A stretch of DNA of 63,700 nt from Actinomycetota bacterium (GTDB taxonomy: Bacteria > Actinomycetota > Actinomycetes > Streptosporangiales > Streptosporangiaceae). The position numbers and the translations under genes were made by a program. Within the stretch, counting starts at the first letter, position 1, and each line of letters opens with the position of its first letter. A model generated the notes under the pieces. It was not told where the DNA came from, did not search any database, and saw nothing but the letters and a program-made list of their open reading frames with translations. Below are positions 17,731 to 25,780 of this stretch, in pieces. The stretch covers positions 1-63,700 of the forward strand of contig DAHVAN010000460.1 of NCBI GenBank assembly GCA_027314595.1. The letters run 5' to 3'.

Positions 17731-19420
17731 AGTCCTCCTCCCAGAACTCGGCGACGCCGCGCGGCTTGGGCTGCGCCTCGTCGGCCTCGCGGGCTCGCAG
17801 TTCGATCCGGCGGATCTTGCCTGAGATCGTCTTGGGCAGGTCGGCGAACTCGATCCGGCGGATCCGCTTGTACGGGGCCACCCGCTCCCGGCAGAACGCC
17901 ATGATGTCCCGCGCGAGCTCCGGGCTTGGCGGCACGTTCGCGGCGAGGATCACGTAGGCCTTCGGCACCGCGAGCCGGATGGGGTCGGGCGCGGGCACGA
18001 CCGCGGCCTCCGCGACGGCGTCATGCTCGATCAGCACGCTTTCCAGCTCGAAGGGCGAGATCCGGTAATCGGACGCCTTGAACACGTCGTCGGTCCGCCC
18101 GACATACGTGATGTACCCGTCGCCGTCGCGGGTGGCCACGTCACCGGTGTGGTAGTAGCCGCCGCGCATCGCCTCGGCGTCGCGGCCCGCGTCGTCGAGG
18201 TAGCCCGTCATCAGGCCCAGCGGGCGCCGGCCCAGGTCGAGGCAGATCTCCCCGTCCTTGCCCTGCTCGCCGGTCACCGGGTCCACCAGGACGACCGGAT
18301 AGCCGGGCAGCGGCCGGCCCATGGAGCCCGGCTTGACCGGCTGGCCGGGGGTGTTGCCGACCTGCGCGGTCGTCTCTGTCTGCCCGAAGCCGTCCCTGAC
18401 CGTGATCCCCCAGGCCTTGCGGACCTGCTCGATCACCTCCGGGTTCAGGGGCTCGCCCGCCGCGACGCACTCCCTGAGCGCGCTGAGGTTCGCCTCGGCC
18501 AGGTCGGCCTGGATGAGCATCCGCCAGACGGTCGGCGGCGCGCAGAACGTGGTGACGCCGCAGTCGCCGAGGGCGGCAAGCAGGCCGGGGGCGCTGAACC
18601 GTGACTGGTTGAGTACCAGCACCGTCGCCCCCGCGTTCCACGGCGCGAACAGGTTGGACCAGGCGTGCTTGGCCCAGCCGGGGGAGGAGATGTTGAGGTG
18701 CACGTCGCCCGGCTTGATGCCGATCCAGTACATCGTCGACAGGTGGCCCGCCGGGTAGCTCGCCTGGGTGTGGCCGACGAGCTTGGGCTTGGAGGTCGTC
18801 CCCGAGGTGAAGTAGAGCAGCAGCGGGTCGGACGCCTTCGTGACCCCGTCCGGCACGAAGCCGGCCGGGGCGGTCGCCGAGTCGGCGTAGCGGTGCCAGC
18901 CGTCGGCGGCGCCGGCCACGACCACGCGGGTCCACGCACCGGGAACGCCGGCGAACTTCGGCGCCTGCGCCGCGTCCGCGACCACGTGCCTGACCCCGCC
19001 CCGCTCGATCCGGTCGGCCAGGTCGGCGGGCTGCAGCAGGGTGGACGCCGGTATGACCACGGCGCCGAGCTTCATCGCCGCGAGCATGACCTCCCACAGC
19101 GGCACCACGTTGCCGAGCATGAGCAGCAGCCGGTCGCCCCGGCCGACCCCGAGGCCGCGCAGCCAGTTCGCGGCCTGCGCCGAGCGCGCCGACATCTGGC
19201 CGTAGCTCACCGCCTCATCCGTGCCGTCGTCACCGACCACGCGCAGCGCGGTCCGGCCGGGGTGTTCGGCGGCGAGGACGTCGAACCAGTGGAGTGCCCA
19301 GTTGAACTCGTCCAGTTCCGGCCAGGCGAACGAACCGCTGGCGGCGGCGTAGTCCTCGCGGTGACGCAACAGCAGGTCCCGTGCCGCGCGGAAGGCGGCG
19401 GTCGAAGCAGCATCGCTCAT
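17720..19420 (-). CDS. AMP-dependent acyl-CoA synthetase (medium-chain/benzoate-CoA-ligase-like)
   Basis: The start is ATG 19420 (MSDAASTAAFR), giving 566 residues; an upstream open stretch shows no family similarity. ANL-family motifs are in order: the P-loop YFTSGTTSKPKLVGH (about 205-219), SPGWAKHAWSNLFAPWNAGA, DGFGQTETTAQVGN, GDVATRDGDGYITYVGRTDD, FKASDYRISPFELE, and the C-terminal PKTISGKIRRIELR containing the adenylation lysine. It would form acyl-AMP and then acyl-CoA. The SPGWAKH...W motif is typical of medium-chain and aryl ligases. It is a single transcription unit, divergent from the gene at 19520. Confidence 0.93.
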   Translation of the reverse strand: MSDAASTAAFRAARDLLLRHREDYAAASGSFAWPELDEFNWALHWFDVLAAEHPGRTALRVVGDDGTDEAVSYGQMSARSAQAANWLRGLGVGRGDRLLLMLGNVVPLWEVMLAAMKLGAVVIPASTLLQPADLADRIERGGVRHVVADAAQAPKFAGVPGAWTRVVVAGAADGWHRYADSATAPAGFVPDGVTKASDPLLLYFTSGTTSKPKLVGHTQASYPAGHLSTMYWIGIKPGDVHLNISSPGWAKHAWSNLFAPWNAGATVLVLNQSRFSAPGLLAALGDCGVTTFCAPPTVWRMLIQADLAEANLSALRECVAAGEPLNPEVIEQVRKAWGITVRDGFGQTETTAQVGNTPGQPVKPGSMGRPLPGYPVVLVDPVTGEQGKDGEICLDLGRRPLGLMTGYLDDAGRDAEAMRGGYYHTGDVATRDGDGYITYVGRTDDVFKASDYRISPFELESVLIEHDAVAEAAVVPAPDPIRLAVPKAYVILAANVPPSPELARDIMAFCRERVAPYKRIRRIEFADLPKTISGKIRRIELRAREADEAQPKPRGVAEFWEEDFSW

Positions 19421-19519
19421 CCGTCCATGATCGCACCCGGGGCCGGCGGCCGCCGCACTCAGAGCATTCTGAGATCCAACCCGGACAGCGAGCCCGGCCG
19501 GATGGGCCATACTGGCAGC

Positions 19520-20017
19520 ATGAGTAGCCCTGAGTTCCGCGACTGGCCGCCGCGTGACCGCGGGCCGCGCGGCGCCGCGGCCCGCAACGTCTCGTATGCC
19601 ATGGCCGAGCGTGACCGCGGGCGGCGCCGCCTCAACGCGACGACGGCGACGGTGGGCGTGGCGAGCGTGATCGTGGCCGGCGCGGTGGCGGTGGTGCTGC
19701 CCGGCGCCAAGCACGTCGCCGTGACAAGCGCGAATTCCTCCTCGGCTGGCACCGGGAGCGTGCCGGCCAGCGCGCCGTCGGGCGCTGGCGCTTCGAGTCC
19801 CGGCACGGCGGCCCACGGCTCCGCGTCAAGCGGGACGAAGCCTGGCGCCGCCGGCTCCTCAGCCGGATCGGGTCCGGTGAGCGGCTCGAACTCCGCGGCC
19901 AGCCCTGGCCCGTCCGGCAGCTCGAGCAGCTCCAGCGGCTCGGGCACCCTGCAGGCGCCTCCCTCCGCCCCCGTCCAGTCCAGTGGTGGCGGTCAGGTGA
20001 TCTCCGGCGGCTCCTGA
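19520..20017 (+). CDS. Single-pass membrane protein with Ser/Gly-rich outer domain, start of redox cluster
   Basis: A 165-residue protein from ATG 19520. A basic cytoplasmic segment (1-43, ending ERDRGRRRLNATTA) precedes one membrane segment (about 46-64, VGVASVIVAGAVAVVLPG) and an outer region of about 95 residues made almost only of Ser, Gly, Ala, Pro and Thr, ending LQAPPSAPVQSSGGGQVISG plus GS. There is no FMN-binding domain. It lies 18 bases before apbE. I do not know its function; the position suggests an accessory or acceptor protein for the flavin/electron-transfer cluster. Confidence 0.75.
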   Translation: MSSPEFRDWPPRDRGPRGAAARNVSYAMAERDRGRRRLNATTATVGVASVIVAGAVAVVLPGAKHVAVTSANSSSAGTGSVPASAPSGAGASSPGTAAHGSASSGTKPGAAGSSAGSGPVSGSNSAASPGPSGSSSSSSGSGTLQAPPSAPVQSSGGGQVISGGS

Positions 20018-20035
20018 CCGGAACCGGCGCATTTG

Positions 20036-21109
20036 ATGACCAAGACTGACGTCGTGCGCCCCCGCGGGGACGCCCCCCCGGCATCCGCCCGGTCCGTGGC
20101 CCGCGGGCCAGAGCCGGCGTCCGCCGCGTGGCGGACGCTGGGCATGCTGATCCAGCTGGTGGTCACCGACCCGGGACGGCTCGCCGTCGCCAGGCAGTTG
20201 CTCGCCGGGGACCTGGCCGAGCTCGACCTGGCGTGCAGCAGGTTCCGCCAGGACTCGGAGGTGACCGCGCTCGCGAACGCCGCGAGGAGCGCCACGGGCC
20301 CGGTCACCATGACGGTCAGCCCGCTGCTCGCCGAGGCCGTCGCGGTCTCGCTCCGCGCGGCCGGCCTGACCGACGGGGACGTGGACCCGACGGTGGGCGG
20401 CATGCTCTCCGCGCTCGGCTACGACCGCGACTTCGGCCAGGTCAGTGCGGCCGGCCCGGCTTTGCGGGTGCGCGTGCGGGCGATCCCGGGCTGGCGGTCC
20501 GTCCGGCTCGACCCCGTGGCGCGGCGGCTGACCGTTCCGCCCGGCGTCCAGCTGGACCTCGGGGCCACGGTGAAAGGGTGGGCGGCGGACCGGTCCGCGG
20601 CCCGGATCGCGGGGCTGGCCGGCTGCGGGGTGCTCGTCAGCCTGGGCGGTGACACGTCGGTCGCCGGCGAGCCGCCCGAGGGAGGCTGGCGGATCCGGGT
20701 GCAGGACGTGACCACCATGCCCGGTGAGCCGCCGCGCGGGCCGAGCGCCGTCGTCGCGATCAGGGACGGCGGGCTGGCCACATCGTCCACCGCGGCCCGC
20801 CGCTGGCGGCGCGGCGGCGACGTGCTGCACCACATCGTGGATCCGCGCACCTCCCTGCCCGCGGCGCCCGTCTGGCGCACCGTGTCGGTGGCGGCCGCCA
20901 CCTGCGCCGACGCCAATACCGCGGCGACCGCCGCGGTCATCAGGGGCCGCCAGGCCCCGGCCTGGCTGACCAGCCTGAACCTGCCGTCGCGCCTGGTGGA
21001 GCCCGACGGCACGGTGACCTGCGTGGCCGGCTGGCCACCCGACCCCGCCCAGCGGGCCGCGGGGAGGGTCAGCGGGTTACCCGGGCTCAGCGCGGGCGCT
21101 CCGGCTTGA
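20036..21109 (+). CDS. apbE: FAD:protein FMN transferase (ApbE family)
   Basis: A 357-residue ApbE family protein from ATG 20036 (TTG 20033 directly before is possible). Visible family motifs: DGDVDPTVGG, LDLGATVKGWAADR, LVSLGGDTSV, the ATSSTAARRW substrate/metal region, HHIVDPRTSLP, and VAAATCADANTAATAA for Mg binding. ApbE transfers FMN from FAD to a Thr or Ser in target proteins, usually extracytoplasmic or membrane redox proteins. No signal peptide is obvious in this copy, so it may act inside. It follows the anchored protein at 19520 and precedes the ferric-reductase-like gene, with an antisense pseudogene between. Confidence 0.9.
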   Translation: MTKTDVVRPRGDAPPASARSVARGPEPASAAWRTLGMLIQLVVTDPGRLAVARQLLAGDLAELDLACSRFRQDSEVTALANAARSATGPVTMTVSPLLAEAVAVSLRAAGLTDGDVDPTVGGMLSALGYDRDFGQVSAAGPALRVRVRAIPGWRSVRLDPVARRLTVPPGVQLDLGATVKGWAADRSAARIAGLAGCGVLVSLGGDTSVAGEPPEGGWRIRVQDVTTMPGEPPRGPSAVVAIRDGGLATSSTAARRWRRGGDVLHHIVDPRTSLPAAPVWRTVSVAAATCADANTAATAAVIRGRQAPAWLTSLNLPSRLVEPDGTVTCVAGWPPDPAQRAAGRVSGLPGLSAGAPA

Positions 21110-21122
21110 GGACGCGGGCACG

Positions 21123-21587
21123 TCACCGCGCGCCGAGCAGCCAGTCGAGCGCCACCGCGCGCCCGTAGCACTGCGGATCGAACGCCGGCGAGCACGGGCT
21201 GGTGCTCGGCGGCAGCGCCAGGCGCAGCCCGGGGTGGCCGGCGAAACGCGGGCCGGTCAGGACCGAGACGAGCCGCTCGCGCAGGTGGCCGGGCGTGCCT
21301 GGCGGGTCGCAGATCCCGCTCGTCGCCGGGAGCATCGAGGCGTCCTCGCTGAAGCGGGCGCACTCCCATACGTCCGGGCCTGGCCAGTATCCGTCCGCCG
21401 CGGGATCGAAGACGATGTGCGGCACCATTCCGTTGCGCCACTGCCCGGCGAACAGCGAGTCCAGTTCCAGCCGCGCCCGCGGCAGGTCGACGGTGGCCAG
21501 GCCGATCGCGTTGAACGCGGCGTCCCAGCTCCACTGGTGGGGATACAGCGCGGGGGCGGCCCTGCGACCGCGCCGCCAACCTGGAAG
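21123..21587 (-). pseudogene. Remnant of MGH/GH63-type glycoside hydrolase
   Basis: The minus frame from 21587 to the stop at 21123 encodes a clear internal piece of a (glucosyl/mannosyl)glycerate-hydrolase-like enzyme: YPHQWSWDAAFNAIGLA, LDSLFAGQWRNGMVPHIVFD and YWPGPDVWECARF. It then jumps to a C-terminal-like AFDPQCYGRAVALDWLLGAR. The frame is blocked by TAG at 21588-21590 and has no ATG, GTG or TTG before the conserved block; the first ATG (21428) lies inside the domain. About 300 residues that normally separate the two blocks are absent. So the gene is truncated at the 5' end and internally deleted. Confidence 0.7.
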
Positions 21588-21805
21588 CTACCGTCACGCG
21601 GGGATGCCCGTGAGAGGATGGAGCCACCGGAGGCACACCGTTGGTGAAGCCGGGGGATAGCAGTCGTTACGCTCGGTGATCCTTTACCCGACGGGTACCT
21701 GGAGCGCTGGCGTACGACGGCGGTTCAGCGAGAACGCAGACGCCCGATAGCCGGTTCAGAGCCAGTTCATAGGGACTCTCGACGCACAGCCGTGATTTAT
21801 GACCG
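21588..21805. other. Leader region of the ferric-reductase-like gene
   Basis: About 220 bases between the pseudogene and the membrane gene at 21806. The last 80 bases are less GC-rich and probably hold the promoter; I see no clear operator or riboswitch. Confidence 0.35.
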
Positions 21806-22657
21806 ATGCTTGACAACGTGGGCGGAATCAACTCTTCTACCGTGTGGTGGTACAGCAGCCGCGCGACGGGCGTCGTGCTGCTGCTGCTCATGACCGCGGT
21901 CGTGCTGCTCGGGCTGATGGTGACCAGGCAGGGCCGGCTGCCCGGCCTGCCGGGGTTCGCCGTCACCGGGCTGCACAGGAACCTGTCGCTGATGGCCGTC
22001 GTGTTCGCCGGGCTTCATGTCCTGACCGCGGCCGGCGACAGCTTCGTGCACATCCCGCTCACCGCCGCCGTGATACCGCTGGCATCCTCCTCCTACGAGC
22101 CGCTCTCGATCGGGCTCGGCGCGGTCAGCGCGGACCTCGCGATCGCGCTGATCGTGACCAGCCTGCTGCGCCGGCACCTCGGCCGCAGGCTGTGGCGGGC
22201 CGTGCACCTGCTCGCCTACATGAGCTGGCCGGTCGCCATGCTGCACAGCGTCAGCGCCAGCCCCGACCTGCAGCACGGCTGGCTGTTCCTGATGGCGGCC
22301 GGCTGCTCGCTGCTCGTCGCCGCCGCGTTCGGCTGGCGGCTCCTGGCCGCGTACCGCGACGTGCCGCGGGCCCAGCGGGTCGGCCGGCTCATGTTCGCGG
22401 TGCACGACAGGGCCGTGCGGCGTAACAACCCCGGCGCCCAGGACCCCCGCCACCCGGGTGACGCCCGTAATGATCGTGCCGCCCATGACCCGCGTGCCGC
22501 CCGTGACCCGCGTGCCGCCCGTGACCCGCGTGCCGCCCGTAATGATCGTGCCGCCCGTGACCCGCGTGCCGCCCGTGGCGCTGATTCCCGTGATGACCGT
22601 TACAACGGAGCCGCCGGCGCCACGCTCGCCGGGCAGACCAGGAACAGCCGCCGATGA
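21806..22657 (+). CDS. Ferric-reductase-like transmembrane protein with repeat tail
   Basis: A 283-residue protein with six membrane segments (about 17-38, 53-73, 83-105, 112-130, 140-160, 168-190) and conserved histidines in or near them: LHRNLSLMAVVFAGLHVL and RAVHLLAYMSWPVAMLHS. This matches the heme-binding ferric reductase/YedZ-like domain that passes electrons across the membrane. There is no FAD/NAD domain. Residues 218-260 are a hydrophilic tail encoded by 18-base tandem repeats (RAARDP units). The stop overlaps the next ATG by 4 bases. Likely role: heme path between the NuoF/ferredoxin proteins and an outer acceptor. Confidence 0.88.
   Translation: MLDNVGGINSSTVWWYSSRATGVVLLLLMTAVVLLGLMVTRQGRLPGLPGFAVTGLHRNLSLMAVVFAGLHVLTAAGDSFVHIPLTAAVIPLASSSYEPLSIGLGAVSADLAIALIVTSLLRRHLGRRLWRAVHLLAYMSWPVAMLHSVSASPDLQHGWLFLMAAGCSLLVAAAFGWRLLAAYRDVPRAQRVGRLMFAVHDRAVRRNNPGAQDPRHPGDARNDRAAHDPRAARDPRAARDPRAARNDRAARDPRAARGADSRDDRYNGAAGATLAGQTRNSRR
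22457..22582 (+). repeat. 18-base in-frame tandem repeat, about seven units
   Basis: Units at 22475, 22493, 22511, 22529, 22547 and 22565 begin CGTGCCGCCCGTG or a close variant; a degenerate unit precedes them at 22457. They encode RAARDP, RAAHDP and RAARND in the cytoplasmic tail of the ferric-reductase-like protein. Copy number is likely to vary between strains. Confidence 0.95.
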
Positions 22658-23970
22658 CCACGGCCACCACCGGAATGACCGCCAGGGGCACGGCCGTCGA
22701 TCTTCCGCGCCTGCTGCCGGCCAACGGCCGGCAGCACCCCGAAGACTGGCGCGCGCATACGGCCAGGCACGGCCGCATCCCGTACCGGGACGGCGTCGGC
22801 CGCCTGATCCCTGACCTGCAGCAGGCCGGCCTGACCGGCAGGGGCGGCGCGGCGTTCCCCGTGCACCGCAAGCTCGGCGCCGTCCTGGACAACGCGAGGG
22901 CCAGGCGCAGGTTCCCCGTCGTCGTCGCCAATGGCGCGGAGAGCGAGCCGGCCAGCGACAAGGACGCCACGCTGCTGTGGCTGGCCCCGCACCTGGTGCT
23001 TGACGGCCTGCAACTCGCCGCCGAGGCCGTGCATGCCGACCAGGCGATCCTCTACACCCACGGGGAACGCCGCAACGATGTTGGGAGGCGGCTGCGGCAG
23101 GCGCTGGCCGAGCGCGAGGCGGCGGGCAGCGACCTGGTGCCCGTGGAACTGGCCGAGTCCCCGCCGCGCTTTCTGGCCGGCCAGGAGACCGCGCTGGTCA
23201 ACCACCTCGGCGGCGGCCCGGCCATTCCGGCCTTCGTCCCGCCCCGGGTGACAGAACGAGGCCTTGGCGGCGCCCCGACCCTGGTCCAGAACGTGGAGAC
23301 GCTGGCTCATCTGGCGCTGATCGCCCGGCGCGGCCCGCGCTGGTTCCGCCAGGTCGGCACCAGCGCCGAGCCCGGTTCGATGCTCTGCACGATCCGCCGC
23401 GGCGACGGAATGCCGCGCATCGCCGAGGTCCCGCTGGGCATCCCGTTGCGCGATGTGCTCGGCCCCATGGGATACGAGGGGGCGGTGCTCATCGGCGGAT
23501 ACCACGGCACCTGGGTGCCGGCCGCGGAGGCGCTGAAGCTGACGCTCGACAACCGCACGCTCGGCACCATCGGCGCACGGGTCGGCGCCGGGATCGTGAT
23601 CGCACTGCCGCAGGACCGATGCGGGGTGACAGAGACGGCACGGGCCGTTCGGTATCTGGCTCTTGAATCAGCTGGTCAGTGCGGCCCCTGTCTGAACGGG
23701 CTGCCGCGGATCGCCGCCGCGCTCGCCGAGCTCGCGAGCACCCGCCCGCGCCGCCAGGCGCGCGCGGACGTCGAGCGGTGGGCCGGGCTGATCAAAGGCC
23801 GCGGCGCCTGCCACCACCCGGACGGCACGGCCCAGTTCGTGCGCAGCGCGCTGGTCACGTTCGCGGCCGAACTCGACCGTCACGAAAGAGGCCGCTGCGG
23901 CGCGACGAACACCAAGCCGTTCCTGCCGGTACCGCGCGGCGCCGCCCGCACGGAACAGGACTGGACATGA
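22654..23970 (+). CDS. NuoF-like NADH:acceptor oxidoreductase subunit (FMN and Fe-S)
   Basis: A 438-residue protein like the 51-kDa subunit of complex I. It shows the FMN-site TGRGGAAFPVHRKL, NGAESEPASDKD, QNVETLAHLALI, an SLBB-like region around GIPLRDVLG and a C-terminal Fe-S domain with SAGQCGPCLNG (C343, C346) and GACHHPDG (C386). Complex I NuoF has four ligands (C-x2-C-x2-C then C); here the first is Ala, so only three cysteines remain. It overlaps the ferric-reductase-like gene (ATGA) and the ferredoxin gene (ATGA). It is probably the NADH-oxidising entry point of a small electron-transfer chain, not part of complex I. Confidence 0.88.
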   Translation: MTTATTGMTARGTAVDLPRLLPANGRQHPEDWRAHTARHGRIPYRDGVGRLIPDLQQAGLTGRGGAAFPVHRKLGAVLDNARARRRFPVVVANGAESEPASDKDATLLWLAPHLVLDGLQLAAEAVHADQAILYTHGERRNDVGRRLRQALAEREAAGSDLVPVELAESPPRFLAGQETALVNHLGGGPAIPAFVPPRVTERGLGGAPTLVQNVETLAHLALIARRGPRWFRQVGTSAEPGSMLCTIRRGDGMPRIAEVPLGIPLRDVLGPMGYEGAVLIGGYHGTWVPAAEALKLTLDNRTLGTIGARVGAGIVIALPQDRCGVTETARAVRYLALESAGQCGPCLNGLPRIAAALAELASTRPRRQARADVERWAGLIKGRGACHHPDGTAQFVRSALVTFAAELDRHERGRCGATNTKPFLPVPRGAARTEQDWT

Positions 23971-24167
23971 CCGACAAACTGCTGGTCAACCCGATCGAGT
24001 GCCAGGGGCACGGAGCCTGCGCCGAACTGCTGCCCGAGATGATCATGCTGGACGAGTGGGGCTACCCGATCGTCGATGGCCGCCCCGTCCCCCCGGTCCT
24101 GGAACGGGACGCCCGAGCCGCGGTCAGCGCCTGCCCCGCCCTCGCCCTGCGCCTCGTGCGCGCCTGA
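23967..24167 (+). CDS. Small ferredoxin, three-cysteine type
   Basis: A 66-residue ferredoxin starting in the ATGA overlap at 23967. It has C12 and C18 in ECQGHGACAELLP and C56 in SACPALAL, the C-x5-C...CP pattern of single-cluster [3Fe-4S] actinobacterial ferredoxins. It is the last gene of the redox set and would carry electrons from the NuoF-like protein to the membrane component. Similar ferredoxins also serve P450s, but no P450 is present in the window. Confidence 0.9.
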   Translation: MTDKLLVNPIECQGHGACAELLPEMIMLDEWGYPIVDGRPVPPVLERDARAAVSACPALALRLVRA

Positions 24168-24448
24168 GCCCGCGATCGGCGTCATGGCGACCGCGCTGCC
24201 CGAGCGCATCACCCGCCCCGCCAACGACCTCCCCCCGCGGCACCCCCGGCGCCCGCCCTCCGTGCCCGCGCGCGTTCCCGCGTATCCCGCGTGCCCCGCG
24301 CGTCCCGCGCGGGCCTCCGATCCCCCGCACCCCGCGCCCGCGCCGACCCCAGCCCGGCCCCTCGCGCCCCACGCGGCACCCCCGGCCCTCCGCCCACGTG
24401 CCCCGGCGTGGCGCCCGTCCTCTCCGCCCGCTCGGTCCCTGCTTCCGA

Positions 24449-24500
24449 ATCTTTGTGTGTAGTTTGACCCCTCAGCAGGGGGCAAACTACACACAAAGAT
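24449..24500. repeat. Perfect 18-base inverted repeat with 16-base spacer
   Basis: Arms 24449-24466 and 24483-24500 are exact reverse complements; left arm ATCTTTGTGTGTAGTTTG. After one mismatch the pairing continues with CCCC/GGGG, leaving a loop of about six bases. The arms are AT-rich, unlike all surrounding DNA. It lies 280 bases after the ferredoxin gene and 280 before the pirin gene. It could be a strong terminator, a processed RNA hairpin, or the ends of a lost mobile element. Confidence 0.9.
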
Positions 24501-24700
24501 CTGCCAACGCCTGTCGCCGGGCCGAACATACCCGAAATATCCGTTTCCTCCCATGTTGCAGGCCTTCGGGACTGGCGCCACGTCCCCGTACGCCACTGCG
24601 CCCCACTTCCGTGCCCGCGCACCCCACCCGCGCGCCCCGCCCCACCCGCGCGCCGCGCACCCAGCCCCGAACCCGCACCCCGCGCCCGCCGAGGGAATGT

Positions 24701-24710
24701 TGAACGTTCA
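24701..24710. promoter_or_regulatory. Palindrome in pirin promoter, possible MarR-type operator
   Basis: TGAACGTTCA is a perfect 10-base palindrome followed by TGTACTGTT, about 70 bases before the pirin start. TTGAACxTTCAA-like sites are used by several MarR-family repressors of stress genes. Confidence 0.4.
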
Positions 24711-24781
24711 TGTACTGTTGCGGCTGTTGGCTGCCCGGTAGCCGGGTATGACAGTTCGGGCCAAACCAGAGGAGCGTCATC

Positions 24782-25780
24782 ATGCCAGCCGTAACGGTCG
24801 AGAATCTCCTGGTCCTGCCACGGGTGACCGATCCCGGGCTGCCCGGCGAGCGCCCCGTGGTCACGGTCACCACGGCGCCGTCGGGCTACGAGGGCGAGGG
24901 GTTCCCGGTGCGCCGTGCCTTCGCCGGGGTCGACCTGAAGCAGCTTGACCCGTTCGTGCACATGGACCAGATGGGGGAGGTGGAGTACGCTCCCGGTGAG
25001 CCCAAGGGCACCCCGTGGCACCCGCACCGCGGCTTCGAGACCGTGACGTACATGATCGACGGCGTCTTCAGGCACCAGGACTCCAACGGTGGCGGTGGCC
25101 TGATCACCAACGGGGACACCCAGTGGATGACCGCGGGCGGCGGCATCTTGCACATCGAGGAGCCGCCCGAGGAACTGGTCGCGAGCGGCGGGGTCTTCCA
25201 CGGCTTCCAGCTATGGGTCAACCTGCCCGCGAGGCTGAAGATGACCCAGCCGCGCTACCAGGACATCCGGGCCGGCCAGGTCGCGCTGCTGACCTCGGCG
25301 GACGGCGGCGCGCTGCTGCGGGTCATCGCCGGCGAGATCGACGGGCACGCGGGCCCGGGCGTCACGCACACCGCGATCACGCTCGTGCACGCCTCGGTCT
25401 CGCCTGGCGCGCAGGTCCGCATGCCGTGGCGCCGGGACTTCAACGCGCTCGGCTACGTGCTGGCAGGCGCGGGTTCGGTCGGCGCGGAGCACAGGCCGGT
25501 GCGGACCGGGCAGCTCGCGGTGTTCGGCCCAGGGGAGTCCATCACGTTCGCGGCGGACAAGAAGATGGACGGTCCCAGCCCGTCGCTCGACATCCTGCTG
25601 CTCGGCGGCGAGCCCATCCGCGAGCCGGTCGCGGCGTACGGCCCGTTCGTCATGAACACCCGCGCCGAGCTCGTGCAGGCCTTCGAGGACTTCCAGGCCG
25701 GCCGCCTTGGCGCCATCCCCGCCCAGGCCGCCAGCGAGGTCGTTCCGCAGGACCCGCATCCCGGCCACGACGTCCTGTAA
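24782..25780 (+). CDS. Pirin family protein
   Basis: A 332-residue bicupin with the pirin metal site in the N-terminal cupin: H80 and H82 in WHPHRGFETVTY, H124 and E126 in ILHIEEPPEE. The C-terminal cupin (about 190-290) is present. The start ATG is preceded by AGAGGAGCGTCATC. Pirins bind iron; some bacterial members show quercetinase activity or act as redox-sensitive partners of regulators or enzymes. The gene is alone and has its own promoter region. Confidence 0.95.
   Translation: MPAVTVENLLVLPRVTDPGLPGERPVVTVTTAPSGYEGEGFPVRRAFAGVDLKQLDPFVHMDQMGEVEYAPGEPKGTPWHPHRGFETVTYMIDGVFRHQDSNGGGGLITNGDTQWMTAGGGILHIEEPPEELVASGGVFHGFQLWVNLPARLKMTQPRYQDIRAGQVALLTSADGGALLRVIAGEIDGHAGPGVTHTAITLVHASVSPGAQVRMPWRRDFNALGYVLAGAGSVGAEHRPVRTGQLAVFGPGESITFAADKKMDGPSPSLDILLLGGEPIREPVAAYGPFVMNTRAELVQAFEDFQAGRLGAIPAQAASEVVPQDPHPGHDVL

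Larger units (their letters stand above)
24168..24781. other. Long intergenic region: C-rich low-complexity DNA and a long hairpin
   Basis: From 24220 to 24440 and 24600 to 24690 the plus strand is very C-rich with repeated CCCGCG/CCCCGCG blocks (G-rich on the minus strand, so quadruplex formation is possible). Between them lies an AT-richer island (24440-24560) with a long inverted repeat. The last 90 bases are the pirin promoter region. Pro/Arg/Ala-rich frames through this DNA are low-complexity artefacts. Confidence 0.6.

Noticed and set aside
22457..22582. 18-base repeat as a CRISPR array
   Set aside because: Units are contiguous without spacers and code in frame for a protein tail.
24076..24462. 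Pro/Arg/Ala-rich frames in 24.1-24.5 kb as genes
   Set aside because: Low-complexity translation of C-rich repeat DNA; no start context and no domain.
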